This document shows, in pieces, positions 10,252 to 22,617 of a stretch of DNA of 64,000 bases. This stretch comes from Flectonema sp. DT1601 (lineage: Eukaryota; Euglenozoa; Diplonemea; Diplonemida; Diplonemidae): NCBI GenBank assembly GCA_964019425.1, contig OZ025804.1, forward strand, positions 1,054,001 to 1,118,000, in the 5' to 3' direction. The notes beneath the pieces are model-generated. The model did not search any database, had not been told where the DNA came from, and was given only the letters and a program-made list of their open reading frames with translations. A program made the translations under genes and the position numbers. How positions within the stretch are numbered: the stretch's first letter is position 1; each line of letters starts with the position of its first letter.

Positions 10252-10476
10252 CAGTTTTCCTTTGAACCTTATTCAGCATATCGAATCAAAACGTCAGAAA
10301 TAAGAGTATTTCAGCAAGACCCAGAATACAAGCAGTTCAAGTTTACGATGCAGTATGATGATAACCCGTCGTCTCGAAGAGTTGACAACGATAAGTTGTT
10401 GTGCCTCGACACGTTTGGAGTTCGCAAAGTCGTTGTCAACACGGATCGTATTCGTGATGTTGTCGAGGCTGTCTGA
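10252..10476 (+). CDS. Possible orphan terminal exon, unknown protein
   Basis: After an acceptor-like CTTTGCAG at 10244-10251 an open frame of 74 codons runs to a TGA. Its composition is unlike the homopolymer surroundings (it contains KTSEIRVFQQDPEYKQFKF and DKLLCLDTFGVRKV). No ATG opens it and no upstream exon is visible, so it may be a gene remnant. It is bordered by dispersed repeats. I do not recognise the family. Confidence 0.25.
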   Translation, partial: QFSFEPYSAYRIKTSEIRVFQQDPEYKQFKFTMQYDDNPSSRRVDNDKLLCLDTFGVRKVVVNTDRIRDVVEAV

Positions 10477-11538
10477 GATCAGCGCAGAAGTGAATCATTA
10501 TAACTGGATTCCGTCCCCACACAAAATCGTTGCTTCAAATAAATCACCAGAGAAAGAAATACTGTCGGAGACCACGCACTAAAGGCTAAGCATCCCATGC
10601 CCTGCAGGTCGTTACAGATTGATATCGGGATGATACGAAAGGATATATGTGTACTTGGATAAATAAATCAATATAAGAGGGTTGGTTCATACCTTTCCTG
10701 CAAGCTGTACTACTGAAGGTATCAACGAATCCATGAGCGGAATATAAAAGTAATAAAACTGGAAATATAAGTAAGTTAAGAATTTCTGTACTACCAACAA
10801 CATAACGTAAACGATAAAGGATAGACAGGTGAACTGTGGAGATCATTAACCTTATCCTGTAGAAGTCTCATCCTCAGTTATAGTGAAGCAGTAAGTCACT
10901 CAATTATTTAGACCGAATCACCCACTAATAACCAATCCTGGTACTGGAATTACTTTGTTGTTTATATCCGAAATAAAACAAACTTTGAGAGGGGGGAGAC
11001 TTGGATAAATAAATCAAGTGTTAATTAGACACGAATCATTATAACTGGATTCCGCCCAAACAAAATCGCATATAAAATAAACCTTGAGAAGGGGGTTGAA
11101 AAAATCTAATTATTTAACAGGCGGATTAAAAAAAAAAAAAACATAACAAAACAATTTAATAATTAAAGTCGAAGGAAGCTCAGATGATTCCTCCATCCTG
11201 ATAAGCAATCCCATAAAGTATATTTCGTTGAAACGAATCCTCTGAATGAGTTCTTTGACTCTCGAGATTCTGTTTCCAGATGAAATAATAAAATATTGGT
11301 CATCTTATCGTCCTCTTAGCCAACCTTGGTCGGTACAACAAAACCCAGTGTTCGGTACAGAGATAATGTTTCCTTTAAACAAAACAAAAACCGTTGAGTA
11401 TAAAAAAAAAAAAAAAGAACTTAATTCCGAGAAGGCTGAGGATCTTTCTTGTCTATTTTCCTGATGCTGTCTCTGCATGAGGTCTGGTGGTGTTTGTTTA
11501 AAACAGATTCAAGTCTGACGAAAATCTAGTTTTTTTAT

Positions 11539-11934
11539 TTATTCCGGCATATGATCTCTAATCTGATGAGTTGCTGGTACTCTTTCTTTCACATCAAAAC
11601 AAGTCCACCCGTGGACTGGAGAACCTTTTCCGGCACCTTGTTTTGCGATATTTTTATCCATACACATTTTGTATATGTGACCTCCAATACACCACGAACA
11701 GTGTTTGTCGTCATTACGAGAAAAGCATTCGTCAACATCTTTACTTGCGTAACATGGATCAGTGCATCGGGGATCACCACATGGCTGATCACAGCATACA
11801 TTGCTGTCAGGACAGCATTGCAAATGAAAACAGCATTTTGAATCTTCTCCGCAAGTCGCTCCCAACGCTGCACACTTTCCGTCATCAGCAGCTGAAACAA
11901 CCAAAAGAGTAGCTGCCAGGAATAGTCTTAGCAT
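11539..11934 (-). CDS. Secreted cysteine-rich protein (knottin/granulin-like spacing)
   Basis: 131 residues, single exon. Residues 1-16 form a signal peptide (MLRLFLAATLLVVSAA). The mature part has many cysteines in the first two thirds, with CC pairs (CGEDSKCCFHLQCC, NVCCD) of the kind seen in knottins and granulin-like modules, then a Cys-poorer tail. There is no membrane anchor or catalytic motif. An A-rich run lies just upstream of the ATG. Extracellular effector, toxin-like or matrix roles are all possible; no family can be named. Confidence 0.65.
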   Translation of the reverse strand: MLRLFLAATLLVVSAADDGKCAALGATCGEDSKCCFHLQCCPDSNVCCDQPCGDPRCTDPCYASKDVDECFSRNDDKHCSWCIGGHIYKMCMDKNIAKQGAGKGSPVHGWTCFDVKERVPATHQIRDHMPE

Positions 11935-12250
11935 TGTTTTTTATTTTATTTTTTTTTTTTAAATGATCTTTTTCTTTAATTAATTAAAACTTACTGATCG
12001 CGCATATTTAAAAAAAAAAAATTAAAAAAAAAGAACAAACGCTTCGGGGATTCCTGTTATCCCGCTATGAGGCTACTCATATGTTGTTAAACCCTGAGAG
12101 AGAGAATATATAAATCAAAAAAAAAAAAAGAAGAAAAAGAGAAAAAAAGAGTAGAACGATTGGAATTCCGATTACACGCACAGGCTCAGGATTTACTTTG
12201 TTGTTATGTTTACCTCTCGTATCTTGTATTTGTTCGTGTAGTGTTTTCTG

Positions 12251-12466
12251 TTAACCTTCCTCATCCCCAGCAGCATGTGTATAATTTTCCCAATCGAGGT
12301 GGGGTACATCATCGTAGTTCTTTCCTCTCGGGATGAGTAGCTTATCTGTATTACGAAGCAACATTCCCACAACTGATGTTGCGAACATTCGATCTGAGGA
12401 AGCCGAAGGAAATTCCCATCCTCGTTTACCTTCCTCTGTCTTCATCACAAGGAGAACATGTTTTGC
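12251..12466 (-). CDS. Probable 3'-terminal exon of an unassigned gene
   Basis: An AACAACAG acceptor is followed by 71 open codons and a stop. The sequence (KHVLLVMKTEEGKRGWEFP near the start, ending HAAGDEEG) has normal amino-acid mix and faintly resembles the start of a Nudix fold, but the Nudix box is absent. Upstream exons would be in 12.47-12.76 kb, which is occupied by a dispersed repeat. I could not find a phase-compatible partner. It could be a decayed gene. Confidence 0.35.
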   Translation of the reverse strand, partial: AKHVLLVMKTEEGKRGWEFPSASSDRMFATSVVGMLLRNTDKLLIPRGKNYDDVPHLDWENYTHAAGDEEG

Positions 12467-12875
12467 CTGTTGTTTTTTTTTTTTTTTTTTCTTCCCCTTC
12501 CAAACTAAAAATCTCAGAATAACGCGCCTACCAAAAATGATAGTTTGAGAAAATGAGTGGTAACTTGATACTGTGATCAAATATAAAGCAACTTGAAACT
12601 GGCTAAAACGAATATAGGGTTCGGTCAAACCTGGTTGCAATGAAAAGAGAACAACAGTTGGTATCGATAAAACATCACATGTGTGAATATGGGGATTCGG
12701 GGGGTCACGTACTACAGGTTGAGCACCCATGCCCTGTAGTCGGTGAGGTTCCTAACGAAATACGGGGGAAAAAAAAAAGGGAAAACACCTAATTCCACAA
12801 AAAAGAGAGCGTGACATCGGCAATTCAAAATAAGACCAGACGTGGCAGAAGTGTCAAAACACATGCATATGGCAA

Positions 12876-14207
12876 TCAGAGTTTTCTTTTTAGAGAGGGA
12901 TAAACATTGTTGAACAAGTCAGTGGCCAGTAAGTCAGTCAGAATCTGTCGTTGAAGTTGAGTAAGATGTGCACTTAAAGAGTGTTTCCCATTGTCCTTCA
13001 CCCAGTGGTGTGACAGCATGGTTGCTTGCTGCGTTAGCACTCCCCCGAACGAACAACTCCACTGCCGGAACAGGATAGTTCGCAGGAACTTCGGGATGCA
13101 ACTCGCGTCGGCTGGCGTAGGTAACAACGGGTGTTCTTTATCACCGATAAAAGACTCCCTTGCCGAGTCTCCTTGAACACCGCGTTGGGACACCCGAAGG
13201 TCAGTAAGCGTCTGACCACCTTTCAAGGTTTGAGTTAAGCAGATAATGATGGGCACGATTTCCGTACTTGTCCTTTATCCCTTGAAGCACGTCTCGGCCT
13301 CTGTTTTGATGCTTAGCTTGCTAATCTTCCATTCTAGCAAGGTCGCATCAACCTTCGGTATCTTGGTCTGGCCGGCCACGTTGCCAACCAAGTGCTGCAC
13401 GCACAAAGCATGGTGCAACACGACTCCGTGCAGGGAGGTGTCGGACTCCAACCCCTTCTGCCTGTCGGAAATCAAGACGAACCTTTTTAGTCGGTCGCCA
13501 AAATGGTTCTTCAGGTGGGTGTGGTGGTATGCCCATCCCTCGTGGTTTTCGACCACTCCAACCGAGTAGGCTAAAGGCATAACATGCCTTTCGGCGTCGA
13601 TCCCCACGGTGATGAACAAGCACCCACCAAACGGACCCGTCAGACTACATGCATCGCTGCAGGTGCTCAGCTGTTTCTGGCCTCACAAAGGACCAAAACA
13701 CCCTCTCGAAGGCACCATCATCTCTCTTCTCGATGTTCCAGTACATCTGGCTGTTGCGCTGTTGGAGGTCGGTGAGGTACGGTGCTATCAGGCCGTACTG
13801 CTCGCCCATCAACCCGTGGACCTTCTCCTTGGCTTTCTCCAGACTCCACCGTCTTTTTGGGGACCGCAACGTCGCGGAATGACTTTAAGTCAATTGCCGC
13901 TTGTTTCGGTCCGTAGTCAAATTGACTGGCTACCTTCTCTTCCAAAATACTGGAAATCCAGTCCGACGTGCCGTCGCAGCCCCGCCTCGCTTCCCCAGGT
14001 GCGCAAGTGTGACCCACCTTCGTCACGCGGCACCAACTTTGTCTTCACCGTCCATTTGCATTCGTCGTTTGGACAGGCGAGGGTGAGGTACGTGACCTTC
14101 TCTGGACCCTACAGCTGTGTCCTAGCAGTGTTCACCCGAAATACAGTCTGAATCAGCTCTTCCTGTGTGCGGAAGTAGTCTCCAACAGCATAAGTAGTAG
14201 CAGGCAT
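12876..14207 (-). pseudogene. Broken MULE (Mutator-like) DNA transposase
   Basis: Reading on the minus strand from an ATG at 14207: a zinc-binding N-terminus (ACPNDECKWTVKTK), then the helical region before the catalytic domain (QYGLIAPYLTDLQQRN). The RNase-H-like MULE core follows: GIDAERHVMPLAYSVGVVEN, RFVLISDRQKGLES and HALCVQHLVGNV, matching the family's D...SDr.kgl...C.rHl pattern. The parts lie in three frames, with an in-frame TAG about 32 codons from the start, so it is inactive. It is clearly GC-richer than its surroundings. I see no terminal inverted repeats or target duplication. It sits directly 3' of the Cbl-like exon on the same strand. Confidence 0.75.
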
Positions 14208-14274
14208 CTTTTAATTTTTTTTGTGGAAAGCTGCGACAAAAAGAAATTTGTAATATAAGAATTTTTTTTAAAAA

Positions 14275-14350
14275 AAAATCGGTCAAGTTCGAGTCCCGGT
14301 GGGGTAACATTTTTCCCTTAGGCCGATGGTCAATTTTTCGGGTCAAGTTA
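14275..14350 (+). repeat. Pol III B-box-like fragment (SINE-like)
   Basis: AAGTTCGAGTCCCGG matches the tRNA/SINE B box plus its flank. A near-direct repeat (TCGGTCAAGTT at 14279 and TCGGGTCAAGTT at 14338) brackets about 50 bases. No A box or full cloverleaf is present. It lies inside the sequence that follows the donor of the Cbl-like exon. Confidence 0.3.
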
Positions 14351-14385
14351 GAGGTTTTCCCAAAAAAAAAAAAAAAAATACACAC

Positions 14386-15174
14386 CTTCATGTAGGCATC
14401 TAAATAACTGAGACACCAACCCCCACCCTGATTTACAGTATTTCTTACAAAATAATCACCCGGAGCTTTCAATAAGAGATTATAATTTTTTCGATCAGCA
14501 AGAGGTTGGAAGCATCCCTGTCTCAACAAGAGACTCAACGATTTTGGGGATTGATGACTATATGGATACCAACAAAGAAGAAAGTACGAGTACTCATGAA
14601 TGGTTACTTTATCACTTTGGATGTAGGTCATCGTGTCATAGAGAGCTTGTCGCCATAAGTTATGTTGAGATGTTTCTAAATCACAGAAATAATGAACACA
14701 ATAAATATTAAATATCTCATTGAATGGAATGACTGTTCTATTTCCAAAGTTAGTTTCCCACCAGTGAATGTTTTTTTGCATCTCATCGGGTTGGTTTGTT
14801 TTTGATAAGATATGTGACATCACTTCCGCTGGAGTTATTTTCTTTTTGAGATAAAGTTCTAAGATACTCTCCAACAGATCGAAGTGTCTCGCTAATATTG
14901 ATCGGCATTTACATTGGACTTCAAAAGCATCGTGGTCAACAGTCTCATTCAACCATTTTATCGATTTCCTACAACAACAACCGATGCTTTCAAGAGTCGA
15001 AGCCAACGGTTCGAATTGAGTTACTTCATCACAGCGACCTCCTAATTTCTTCATCAGCCGTTGCATTCTATCTATGAATTCAATGACGTGTTTTACGACG
15101 TCATCAGTAATAGATAATTCTGACATCACGTCGTGTAGTTCTTGCATTCCAGTGGTAGCGGATGTGAAAGACAT
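14386..15174 (-). CDS. CBL: Cbl-like TKB domain protein, first exon (rest not found)
   Basis: 263 codons from an ATG preceded by an A/T run, ending at a GTGTGT donor (phase 0). The layout follows the Cbl tyrosine-kinase-binding region. There is an N-terminal helical bundle (about 1-130). WWETNFGNRTVIPF corresponds to Cbl FWRKAFGEKTIVPW. An EF-hand-like stretch ending EYSYFLLCWYPYS corresponds to Cbl DIFTRLFQPWS. An SH2-like core PGDYFVRNT...GGGWCLSYLD corresponds to PGSYIFRLS...GQWAIGYV, with the phosphotyrosine-binding Arg kept. In Cbl this region binds phosphotyrosine targets and a following RING recruits E2. Here the SH2 end and any RING are missing: downstream sequence is a SINE-like fragment and a broken MULE transposase. 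Either the remaining exons lie beyond these, or the gene was truncated. Confidence 0.6.
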
Positions 15175-15875
15175 ATTTTTTTTTATTTTTTTTTTTTTTA
15201 TACTTTCCCCTCTCTCATTCCCTTCGCAGTGCTGTGAAAATTATAAATTTGAGAAAATAAGAAATTTCAAGTCCCCTTTTGGTTTCTATCTGCAAAAAAT
15301 ATGTTTAGTTTTTTTTTTTTTTTTTTTTTTTTGAAAAAACAAAAACTGGAAAAAACAAAAAAACCTTTTTGTGCGGGTTAAATATATTCTGCCACTGTGT
15401 CGGAGCGTTGTTGACTACTAGGCGATAAAAAGAAAAATAGGCAAGAAAGTAATTAGTTTTTTTTTTTTTTTTTCGAAAGAAAATAATGGGAAACCCCCCT
15501 CGGACAACAGGCCTCTTCTGGAAGTTGCTTCCCGACTGCAGAAGGAAAAAAAAAAAAAAAAAAAAAAAAAAATCTCGCAATTGAGAACGTTGCCTAATGA
15601 TGTACAAATTACCACTGCCATCCGTATTGTGCTGCTTCTCGCAAATATTTTAGTTTTTAAAAAAAACATTATAAAGAATTAGACACTACGTATTAGCACC
15701 AGTAATCACGTCAACCTTACGATCTCACATATATAAAATAAAAAAGGTTGTTTAGTATATAAAATAAAGCAGGCGTTGAGTTACAGCGGCAGTACTATTT
15801 TGGCTTTTTTTTTTTTTCAGGATAGCGATAAAGGGGGTTGGGGTGGGTGGGGAACTATATAGTGATCACCAAGCC
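15175..15875. other. Intergenic with homopolymers; possible small exons unresolved
   Basis: Two A runs of over 20 bases and several T runs. Three short minus-strand segments (about 15363-15420, 15482-15540, 15580-15660) have normal composition and share one frame, with acceptor-like ends such as CTTCTGCAG, but I found no matching donors. No family is recognised. Confidence 0.3.
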
Positions 15876-16262
15876 CTATTCTTTCTTGATGATCAGAGGA
15901 CCGACATTGTCACCAGTCTCTTTGTTGTGCTTGGTGTGAGATCCATCACAGTATGGGAAATTCTTTGATTTCCAACAACGGCACAACACAAGCTTATCTC
16001 CCTTGGCCATTCCCTCTGGGATTGGGATCGCGTTTACAACCTGTTTTTATTTTATTTTTTTTTCTGCGTGTGCAAATAAGTCATTATAAAAATAGAGGGG
16101 AAAATATACCTTCTCACTGTCCATATCGATCTTGTTGTTAACTCTATTGTTGCCGAAAAACAACAAACTAGTGATCACACCTATAACAATTCCGGTTACC
16201 AAAATAGCAACATTGCACTCAGTAAATTCTGGAACCTTTGAGTAATTGGTCAGAAAATCCAT
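15876..16262 (-). CDS. CISD1: CDGSH iron-sulfur domain protein (mitoNEET/NAF-1 type)
   Basis: Two exons, 16110-16262 and 15876-16040, joined across a 69-bp GTATAT...CAG intron; 105 residues. An N-terminal single membrane helix (about 17-36) precedes a soluble CDGSH domain containing [20 protein letters not shown]. Cys71, Cys73, Cys82 and His86 are the 3Cys-1His ligands of the [2Fe-2S] cluster. The tail [11 protein letters not shown] is the family's conserved ending. CISD1 sits on the outer mitochondrial membrane and CISD2 on the ER; both dimerise and transfer or sense redox Fe-S. I cannot say which paralogue this is. The length matches animal CISD1 (about 108). A long A run precedes the ATG. 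Confidence 0.93.
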
Positions 16263-16868
16263 TTCTTTTTTTTTTTTTTTTTTTTTTTTGTATAAAGAGG
16301 AACTGCAGAGAGAGAGTGGGAAACTAATTTATTTTGAAAAAATAATAATTAAAAAAAAAAACTGAAACTAAAAACCTAAAAATCTGTTAAGGGGGGGCAC
16401 ACAGTCAACTATAATGATGTTTAATTTAGCCTTTTTTTGAAGCAACCAAAAAATCAGGTCGAGATTCTTTACCTCTATACCTCCTATCACTGGTGATGAT
16501 GTAGAAGGCAGTAGGGGTAAAGGTTTATGAGTGATTTAACTAAACTTTTTTATGAGTCTAGTCGACTGAAGTTTTAAAAAAAAGAGGGGAAAAAAAAAAA
16601 CTAAAATCTAAAAAAACTAACAAAAGGGGAGAGAAGTACAATAACAGCAGGCAACCCACCAAAAAAGTTTTTTTTTTAAAATTGCACATTTTGAGGAAAA
16701 AAAATTGATTCTGTCAGTTGCGTACAAAGAGGATAGAGAGATAGGAATAGCGTACATAAGCAACAAGTTAAAGAGAGCATCAGGTTAACAATTTAATTTT
16801 TAAACAAATACGAAAGGGAACTACAATCCATTTCGTGTCCACATCAACAACAACATCTGCTGCGTAGT
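16263..16868. other. Intergenic, no gene seen
   Basis: About 600 bases with A/T runs. A stretch near 16470-16510 weakly resembles the LRR upstream repeat (2490-2530). Nothing else is supported. Confidence 0.45.
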
Positions 16869-17999
16869 TTAAACAGCTCCAGATCTCGAACGGGCGATAC
16901 TATTCCAACCAGGACTAGTAATCATCCTCGATGATGGTAATGGTGGTGGTCTACGTGAAGTGACGTTCGTTGGATTATTTCTACGAATACCGGGAGGTGA
17001 AATGTAACTTTCCAAAGGCCTCGGTCTACGCAAACCCAACGCGGCATGATCTCGAGTAAACCTCGCAGGAGGAGCACGTCTTCTTGGCAGAGACGCCATC
17101 TCATCATTTGTCATCTTTAATATAGAATTCACATCATCATTACCATCATTGTTACTTCGAATAGTTTCCCAATTAAATTGTTTGAAACTTGGAGGTGGCG
17201 GTGGTTCTGAGACTGAAGCAACAAACGGTTTTCCGACAAAAACAAATGAAGTACTCTCTTCATCTCTGCCTTGATCTTCTTCCCAAGACCGTCTAAGAAG
17301 CTCTTCTACTTCATTGTCAACGAAATGTTCTTTTTTTGGGGGGATGGGAATCACTTGATCCTCGATTTTAACTTGCCTCATCCCGGGTGAATCAACGGTG
17401 TCGACATCGACAACACAAACATACTGAGATGATGGCTTCTGGAATGCTTCTACGGCTTCTGCTGGAGTGTATATTTTTAAATTATTAACTGAGATAACCC
17501 TCATTCCAGATTTAAGGCCTTGCTGTTCCGCAGGACTGTCAGGTTCGAGGAGACCGATTACAGGGCGGTGTTCCTCGAAGTATAATCCAAATGATGTGCC
17601 CGGTGGTTTTGTGAGAACTAATTCACGGAAATTACCTGGCCCGAGATTATAGCGTTCTGCGAGACGATTCGAATATAACTTCCATTCAGCCGTGTCTTTT
17701 CTATCATTTGCCTCATCATATGATATAAATCCCAACTTATGCTCACCAGTACTATCCTTAGCCTTATCCGTTACAGCTAGTCTGGGGTCATCTTCAACCT
17801 TCATTGCAGCAGGAAGGACTGTTGGTATCGGTTTTTCATTTATTTTTGCTATCATGCCTTGCCTAACCCACTCTTGCATTATCATTTTTTTGGTATTTCT
17901 CTCACCCACTAATTTGCAACCGATGCATATAAATATTGCGCAAAGCACCACAGCAGCTGAGACAATCACATAGTGATACCACTCGACTGTGAACGCCAT
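16869..17999 (-). CDS. Single-pass membrane protein with cytosolic PDZ domain
   Basis: 376 residues, one exon. The start is the ATG at 17999. A membrane helix spans residues 10-30 and is followed by basic residues (GERNTKK), so the bulk is probably cytosolic. A PDZ domain lies at about 124-200: SFGL as the carboxylate-binding loop, then VIGLLEPDSPAEQQGLKSG and MRVISVNN, the core of the fold. The C-terminal 170 residues are Pro/Arg-rich and disordered (SEPPPPPSFK, RRPPPLPSSR) with SH3/WW-type motifs. PDZ domains bind C-terminal tails, so this could anchor membrane partners to cytoskeleton. No orthologue is recognised. Confidence 0.75.
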   Translation of the reverse strand: MAFTVEWYHYVIVSAAVVLCAIFICIGCKLVGERNTKKMIMQEWVRQGMIAKINEKPIPTVLPAAMKVEDDPRLAVTDKAKDSTGEHKLGFISYDEANDRKDTAEWKLYSNRLAERYNLGPGNFRELVLTKPPGTSFGLYFEEHRPVIGLLEPDSPAEQQGLKSGMRVISVNNLKIYTPAEAVEAFQKPSSQYVCVVDVDTVDSPGMRQVKIEDQVIPIPPKKEHFVDNEVEELLRRSWEEDQGRDEESTSFVFVGKPFVASVSEPPPPPSFKQFNWETIRSNNDGNDDVNSILKMTNDEMASLPRRRAPPARFTRDHAALGLRRPRPLESYISPPGIRRNNPTNVTSRRPPPLPSSRMITSPGWNSIARSRSGAV

Positions 18000-18047
18000 C
18001 ACATCTTTTTTGTTAAATTTATTTCACTTTCTGAAGTAAATGTATAA

Positions 18048-18084
<37 letters not shown>

Positions 18085-18921
18085 CTTCCTTGCTATCCTT
18101 AATATGTGGGATCATGTCCATGGTCTAATTCTGAAGAATTTAAAAAAAAAAAAAAACACACAAACTGACGAAAACCCAACCAACACGAAGACATGTACTC
18201 ACAAACCAGGGTAACAGGTATCGCCATCACATCACATTTTTTTTTTTAAACCTTTGTATAATTCTCAACTCTCACGCCCAGCCCATTATGCAGGTGCTTC
18301 AATATGCCCATGGCGAATTCTGCAGGGAAAAAAAAGAGAAGAAAGGAAAAAAAACACGCATACAGCCAACACATAAGCAACCAATACAAAGATGATACCC
18401 GCACATAGGAGCTGGGGGGAAACCGGGATGGAGGAATGTGTGGGGGTGGAAAAAAAAAAAAAAAAGAAGACGAAGAAGGGATTGAAAATTTTTTTTATTT
18501 TATTTTTTTCTTTTCTTCTTTTCTATTTAGTTGATATTTGTTTAACCGACTGAAGATGAAAAACTATCTTCAGCCCACATTAGTCTTGTTCAAATCACTA
18601 AGAACAGTTGTGTGTTTGATAGTGTTTTCTTTTTTGGTATTTATTTTTCACTTTTATCCAGTTTCTTTTTTTTGTTCTCTTTCTTTTTTAAATTTTTTTT
18701 CAAAACTTATCATTTCTTGTACAACGTTGCAAAAGGGGATTTTAAATTTTTTTTTCGTTTTTTTTTTTTTTTAAAGTGCAGTCAAAGAACTGCGTTGATA
18801 GTAAAAGAAGAAGAGAAAAAAAAAAGTCAAGCAAAAAGGTGATACAGGGGGGAGAGAAGAAGAGAACGAAAATAACAAAAAAAAAAGGAAGTGAGAACAA
18901 TAGTTTTTTTAATTGGGAATT

Positions 18922-18957
<36 letters not shown>

Positions 18958-18981
18958 CTTTCATAACAAAAACAGTTTCCT
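18000..18981. other. Intergenic with a possible membrane-protein exon pair
   Basis: On the minus strand, after a CCCCCCAG acceptor at about 18412, an open segment encodes a hydrophobic helix (LLCAGIIFVLVAYVLAVC). A GTGTTT...CTGCAG intron then leads at phase 1 to EFAMGILKHLHNGLGVRVEN and a GTTTAA donor (about 18250). A second, weakly similar block lies at 18086-18220. They may be exons of an unassigned membrane protein. The rest is T-rich low complexity (18049-18082, 18927-18957). Confidence 0.3.
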
Positions 18982-20032
18982 TCAAGAAGTTTTACCGCCT
19001 GCTACAGTCGCTACCGGTTGACAATTCTGAATGGAGAAAAAAAAAAAAAAAGAAAACAGGAGAAGAACTAACCTGGAATTTTTTGTTTTTTTTTCTGCCG
19101 TGTTCCATCCATATAATGTAACCACCACTACAACAACATACCTGAGAATATGGGTGGTGGTTGCAATTTTCTCCGTCGTGCTTATGTCTGTATCCAGACT
19201 ACTTTAAGTGTCCCTCATTTTTTTTTTTTTTTTTTTTTTTTTTCTTTCTTCTCTCCCCGATCTCTCTAGTGCTTGCACAAAGAGTTAACGGATGTACCTG
19301 TGGCAAGCAACCACAAAACTGTGAATAAATTGATCACTGCAAGAGAAGGTAACAGCGACAAAGGGGGGGAAATGAGAGAGAGAGAGAGGAAGGTCAAAAA
19401 AAAAAAAAAAATGGCAATAAATAAAGTTAGATGGTTTTAAGAAAAAAAAGGGGGGAAAACTTCTCTTGCTCAACTAAGTCAGTCAACAAAGCCAGAGACA
19501 AGATAAAAGTAAATTTTTTAAAAAAAATTGTTTTGGGAAGTTGATATGGGGGGAGGAAAGGAGGGAGAAAAAAAAAAAAATCCCCTACGCAACAACAAAG
19601 ATGTAAGGCTGGATTGGGCAGAAAAATAAGAACCATTGATAAAGTAAACCAGGCGACCGATACCCATGCAAGCATGCAACCACTCGTGAAGTATCCTTGG
19701 AAAAGCAAAAAAAAAAAACTTTTTTGATTTTTCTTTTTTTTTTTTTCTTCTTTTTTTTTTTTCCCCCCTCCCACGATCCATCGCTGATGCTTCCAACAAG
19801 ATGCCGTTTTTTAAGTCTTTTATTCTTCAAAGAAAAAGAGGGAAAAAAAAAACAGCACATATCTGTTTTCATGTAAAAAACCTCATTGCTGATATGCTTC
19901 GAAGGAAAAAAACAGAAGAAGGGGAATAGAGAGAAACTTTTTTTTTTTTTTTTCATTCTGTTAAGGACGGAACTGAAGACAAACTAAGAGAGGAACACTG
20001 TTGACCACTCCCAAACAACCGCAAACTGACAT
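18982..20032 (-). CDS. Probable multi-spanning membrane protein in several tiny exons (model incomplete)
   Basis: Between homopolymer-filled introns several hydrophobic, splice-bordered segments occur in order. An ATG at 20032 opens MSVCGCLGVVNSVPLL. A helix CMLAWVSVAWFTLSMVLIFL lies at about 19605-19690, after a CTTTTCCAAG acceptor and before a GTAGGG donor. A segment VINLFTVLWLLAT lies between TCTTGCAG and GTACAT at about 19297-19336. Another exon ends at a GTATGT donor near 19140. A last segment after CCATTCAG at about 19030 ends in a stop by 18982. The pattern suggests a four-helix protein of MARVEL or tetraspanin size. Exact splice phases are not resolved and the family is a guess. Confidence 0.35.
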
Positions 20033-20192
20033 TTTTTGCTTAGATGAATGGAGAGGGGTACAGGGTAGGTTATATTTCCTTTCATTTATTTTATTTAATT
20101 TTTTTTTTTCTTTTTTCTTTTATAACTTTAAAAGATCGTCCATTTTTCTATTTCTAGCGGAGTCCTCACCGGTGATCATATGCCGGGGCTTC

Positions 20193-22272
<2,080 letters not shown>

Positions 22273-22617
22273 GTTTCCGATGGGGTTTTTTTTTTTTTTT
22301 TATTCTAGAAAAGGTTTTTCAAAAAAAAGATTATTTAAAAAAAAGAAAACAAAAAACAACAGCAGTAAAAAAAATTTTCATCTGGCATTTCTAACAATAA
22401 TATTGATTTTTCATCGTTGGGTATAAAGTTTTTTTTTTTTTTTTTTTTTTTAATTAATAATTATGGAAAAAAAAGATTTAGGATCAGAAAAAATTAACTT
22501 CATTTTTTCAGAAACCTTACCTTTTTTAAAATCAAGAGGGATACAGTATCAAAAATGAACAAAAGGATGACAACCGTTAAAGGAAGAGATGTGTATGGCA
22601 AACATCTCTGATGCCTA
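22273..22617. other. Intergenic, no gene seen
   Basis: About 345 bases with two T runs of 16-27 bases. It holds the promoter side of the helicase gene and the 3' flank of the esterase gene. Confidence 0.45.

Larger units (their letters stand above)
10491..12765. repeat. Cluster of short dispersed repeats between 10.5 and 12.8 kb
   Basis: Several pieces recur in this gene-poor stretch. GAATCATTATAACTGGATTC is at 10491-10515 and 11033-11054. ACTTGGATAAATAAATCAA is at about 10655 and 11001. A block ending CCCATGCCCTG is at 10570-10625 and 12708-12760. 10859-10925 matches the LRR upstream flank. They look like eroded copies of one or two mobile units; no coding capacity is seen. Confidence 0.45.

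Noticed and set aside
13609-14151. 180-codon plus-strand frame
   Set aside because: It is the antisense of the MULE transposase, with no domain of its own.
14275-14350. A working tRNA gene
   Set aside because: Only a B-box-like piece; no acceptor stem, D-arm or anticodon arm could be paired.
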